In this document: in pieces, positions 61,493-64,000 of the stretch
Layout: each line of letters begins with the position of its first letter
Position numbering within the stretch: the first letter of the stretch is position 1
Assembly: GCA_007258455.2 (NCBI GenBank)
Contig: VDFB02344353.1
Span: forward strand, 1 to 64,000
Source: Sequoia sempervirens
Taxonomy: Eukaryota > Streptophyta > Pinopsida > Cupressales > Cupressaceae
Reading direction: 5' to 3'
DNA length: 64,000 nt
Translations under genes and position numbers: made by a program
Notes under the pieces: generated by a model
Seen by the model: the letters and a program-made list of their open reading frames with translations, nothing else
What the model was told of the DNA's origin: nothing
The model's database searches: none

Positions 61493-61637
61493 TAATCAAT
61501 AAGGACCATAAATTCAGTAATATATTCTCCAAGTTATTGTGGAGTTTTTCCCCAAGTTTTTTCCAAGCCCCAAATTTTTAAAAATTTTGGGTCTGCCAAG
61601 TCCAAGTTTTTAAACCACCATCTAGAGTCTAGACCAT
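60402..61637. mobile_element. 1.2-kb Mutator-like insertion candidate
   Basis: GTCTAGACCAT occurs at 60402-60412 and 61627-61637. The Ty3 reading frame stops at the first copy and resumes with the same codons at the second, so 60413-61626 is an insertion with an 11-base duplication. An 11-base TSD fits Mutator-like elements (9-11). Near the ends TTTAGAAACTCAGCAAG and, on the minus strand, TTTAAAAACTTGGACTTG are similar, though offset by about 10 bases. It includes an (AT)n run at 61451-61490. No transposase. Confidence 0.5.
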
Positions 61638-62508
61638 CTATCTTATCTGAGGTAAGTAGCTTATCCAAGCAAGAGCCTTTTTGTGGTGAAATGTATGCAG
61701 AGAACTATGAGCATGATGCAGATTTCAACTAGGTATATCAAATTGTATGCAACAAAACACATGTTAGGTTTGATCCTTATCAAGACTACTACCTACAAGA
61801 AGAATTCCTACACAAAGCAAGTAAACTTTGCACACCAAAAGGGCATAGGATTTTACTGATGCAAGAGGCACATACATCATGTATAGCTAGACATTTTGGA
61901 GTGAATAAGACTATAAGTAATCTCCAATGTTGCTTTTATTGGCCATGTTTAACATCTTCTGTTCCAAAGTTTGTACAATGTTGTCAATTGTGCAATGTGA
62001 GTAAGCCCAACAATTGAAAGTTGGGGGTATACCAGCCATTGCTCATGCCTAAAAGGCCCTGGGATTTGTTGGAGGTCTTCTTAAGACTAAGCAAGGCAAT
62101 GATTACATTTTTACTATTGTGGACCATTTCAACAAACTTAGTGGGCTGATTGATTAAAAAAAAAGGGTAATGGGGAGTAATGTAGCTGAGCCCTTTTTTT
62201 TTATAGAGGGTAAAAGGTGGGTATTGAAAGAACCCCAAAACCTTATACAAAGCCAATGTGAAATATATCAATGAAGACCACAATGCAGCAACATACAGTA
62301 TACAACCCAAGGGCTGAAAACAACCTACAACACATATCACAACCTAGGAAGGGCATGAACAATAGAAGATCAACTGACTCAAGGTAGTTTGAAACCAAAC
62401 CATTCCAAAGAGCTTTTCTTCAATCATATGTGGATATATTTTGGTATCCTGCAAAACATCATATCTGATCAAGATTTGATGTACTTGAACAAATTTTGGT
62501 GCATGTTG
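61638..62508 (+). pseudogene. Ty3 integrase relic (zinc finger and core)
   Basis: HHCC zinc-binding segment: LHKASKLCTPKGHRILLMQE, then AHTSCIARHFGVNKTISNLQ, YWPC and CCQLCNVSKP (61805-62010). The catalytic core starts KRPWDLL and, after a frameshift, GGLLKTKQGNDYIFTIVDHF (about 62070-62135), holding the first core Asp. KKRVMGSNVAEPFF is then interrupted by a LINE tail. NHMWIYFG and NIISDQD follow, the second Asp region, with DQD for the usual DRD. It is cut at FW by the LTR starting at 62509. Non-functional. Confidence 0.85.
62194..62409 (-). mobile_element. Truncated LINE 3' tail inside integrase
   Basis: Minus strand shows TATAAGGTTTTGGGGTTC and TACCCTCTATAAAAAAAAGG, like the 3' end of a plant L1 and close to the tail at 56870-56920. 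The host integrase reads EPFF before it and ELFFNHMW after it: GAGCCCTTTTTTT (62188) and GAGCTTTTCTT (62410) are the imperfect duplication. About 210 bases, 5'-truncated. Confidence 0.55.
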
Positions 62509-63887
62509 TGTAATGTCCCCTTCCTAGGCAGTACTGTTATGTCTGAGGTTAGCCTATCATTCAGATCCTCGTAGGTTGGCAGAAGTGTTTAGAGGATCAC
62601 TTGAGGCAGTTATCTAGCGTTTGGGAACATCACTCCAGCAGTTGATTCAGGTTTGGGCTTTTGCAGACATTTACAGAGTGATTTAGAGGTACTTACTATT
62701 TATAGTAAGTCAGGCAGGCAAGAGTTGCTATTTTTGGCAGGGCACCTGATTCAGTTGGTCAGCTCAGTATCGACCCAGTTTGATGATTTGTTGAGCAAAC
62801 AGGGATTATTAGAGCATTTAATAATAATTAAAGAAATTATTAATTTGACTTTATAATATAAAGTCATTTTAATGAAATATTAAAGTTATTATTAAAATGG
62901 AAAATTATAAAGTATTTTTAATACTTTATAATGAAGGGGAAAATTTAATATTAAATGAGTTTAATATTCATTAAATAAAAGGACGCCATTTATTAAATAT
63001 TGGCCTAAGTATTGCAAAAAGGGCGAATTATTTATTATTAAATGTAATTGAGCTGATTTTTGAGAAGGGTCGACTTTTTGAGAGAGGTTATATATTTCCT
63101 CAAGGCAAATCAAACTCATTATGTTGATTATTCTAATTTGTTATTATTTCTCTCTAAGAGCATTGGGGTTTGAGAAACAAGGGTTTCTGCAGATCAGTGG
63201 TTTTGAAGAATGTTCCCTCTTCAAAATCAGGCATACTGAGACTGTGTAATACCAGTTGAAGATTGTCAACAGGGTAACTTCATTCAGAGGTTGCATTTGT
63301 ATTTACTGAGGTAGTTTTCAAAAAGGGTTTAACAGAGATCATTCATCTGAGCAATAAGGTGACTTATCTATTCTTTATTCAGTGATCTGGCATATTCAAG
63401 GGGTCGTACTTTCATTAATACTGTTGTCAGGCCGTACTATACTTGCTGAGAGGCGTGTGAAGTGAATAAGGAAAAACTCCTTGGTTCTTGGGTTCCTTCT
63501 ACTTCCAGCTTGGTCGCCTTGCTTCTTTGAGGTGTTTGGTGTGATCTTGGACTGGGAGACTGGAGTATTCTTGCTATCCAGATGACTTACAGCTATGCAC
63601 CTTGCTGCAATTTATAATCAGGTTTTTAATCAAGTTTGCAGTTGATTTTTATATTGCACGTACTGCCTTTTATACTGTAATAGTTCGATTCAATGGAAGA
63701 AGGCTTTCTCTTTACCAAATCAAAGAATTATTATTGAATCTATTTTTCTACGAATTTTACTGTATTTATTTAAAAATCGCATTTCCTTTCATTTATTCAA
63801 AACCCTCAAAAAATCAAAAATTGAAAAACAAACAAAAACACATTTTTAGTCAGAGGATTTGGGTTGAGAGACACCTAGTCTCCTACA
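62509..63887 (+). mobile_element. 5' LTR of a plus-strand LTR retrotransposon
   Basis: 1379 bases from TGTAATGTCCCCTTCC to CACCTAGTCTCCTACA, so the ends are TGTA..TACA. Inserted in the integrase relic; TGTTG (62504-62508) is the likely 5-base target. TATA-like GGTTATATATTTCC at 63087. U3 holds a hairpin cluster (62822-62932). It is followed by a primer site. The body lies beyond the window and the family cannot be told. Confidence 0.85.
62822..62932. repeat. Hairpin cluster in LTR U3
   Basis: Perfect inverted repeats in series: 62822-62842 (8-base arms), 62847-62865 (8-base arms), 62866-62898 (8-base arms) and 62904-62932 (13-base arms, 3-base loop). A further ATTTAATATTAAAT lies just beyond. 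Confidence 0.75.
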
Positions 63888-63888
63888 G

Positions 63889-63900
63889 TGGTATCAAAGC
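63889..63900 (+). promoter_or_regulatory. Primer-binding site (initiator tRNA-Met type)
   Basis: TGGTATCAAAGC, one base after the LTR end, matches 11 of 12 bases of TGGTATCAGAGC, the site used by many plant copia and Ty3 elements. It fixes the LTR boundary. No gag frame is visible in the remaining 100 bases. Confidence 0.85.
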
Positions 63901-64000
63901 ACAGTTTTCCTGCCATCCTGTGCTTTTGCAGTTGCTTTTCAGTCAGATGTGTGCTTTTTCGATGCTTTTTCATGAGTAGAGATATCATTTTCTACAGTAA

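Noticed and set aside
61984..62340. 118-residue minus-strand ORF
   Set aside because: It spans the junction of the Ty3 integrase relic and the LINE tail, so it is an accidental frame.
63602..63979. 125-residue ORF at the window end
   Set aside because: It runs through the LTR end and the primer-binding site, so it is not a protein-coding unit.

Overview
The window reads as nuclear DNA of a seed plant with a very large, repeat-filled genome. A conifer or other gymnosperm is my inference from the density and decay of transposons and from LTR families that look familiar from conifers. No ordinary protein-coding host gene could be identified. Almost every open frame belongs to a mobile element, most are broken, and the elements are nested in one another.

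Layout: 1-8022 holds a minus-strand Ty3-like remnant with a Pro/Ser-rich ORF, a frameshifted G-patch motif, two arrays of one 31-bp minisatellite and a hairpin-rich LTR end. 8062-35234 is built around four copies of one about 1.4-kb LTR (LTR-R1: 8088, 18735, 28026, 34611), with decayed gag and protease remnants and a recurring conserved block (R2). Into it are inserted a minus-strand copia fragment (11516-14500), a tRNA-derived SINE with a perfect 12-bp target duplication (16215-16408), an internally deleted copia element with both LTRs (19928-22613), one copy of a Ty3-like element (23005-25411) and a hAT transposon with an intact ORF (29314-32757). 16613-16712 is an assembly gap. 35235-40341 carries another copy of the 23-25 kb element plus Ty3 integrase and gag remnants. 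40699-41100 is a MITE candidate. 41425-44330 repeats R2 and carries tandem duplications.

45203-56920 is one long LINE bounded by a 19-bp target-site duplication (17/19 identical). It is split by a 3507-bp LTR insertion with perfect TSDs. It carries ORF1 (CCHC knuckle), ORF2 (endonuclease, RT, zinc finger, RNase H) and, unusually, a third about 600-codon ORF between RNase H and the 3' tail. Its in-frame stops are almost all TAG. 56940-60330 is mostly featureless apart from a 61-62-bp minisatellite and another R2 copy. 60331-62508 is a Ty3 RNase H/integrase relic with two insertions: a 1.2-kb element with an 11-bp duplication and a LINE tail. It is cut by a newer LTR element whose 5' LTR (62509-63887) and tRNA-Met-type primer site close the window.

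The genes do not form a host pathway. The most complete coding unit is the hAT transposase (738 codons in three exons, no stop). The most novel object is the three-ORF LINE. All family assignments rest on motifs read by eye, with no database search.
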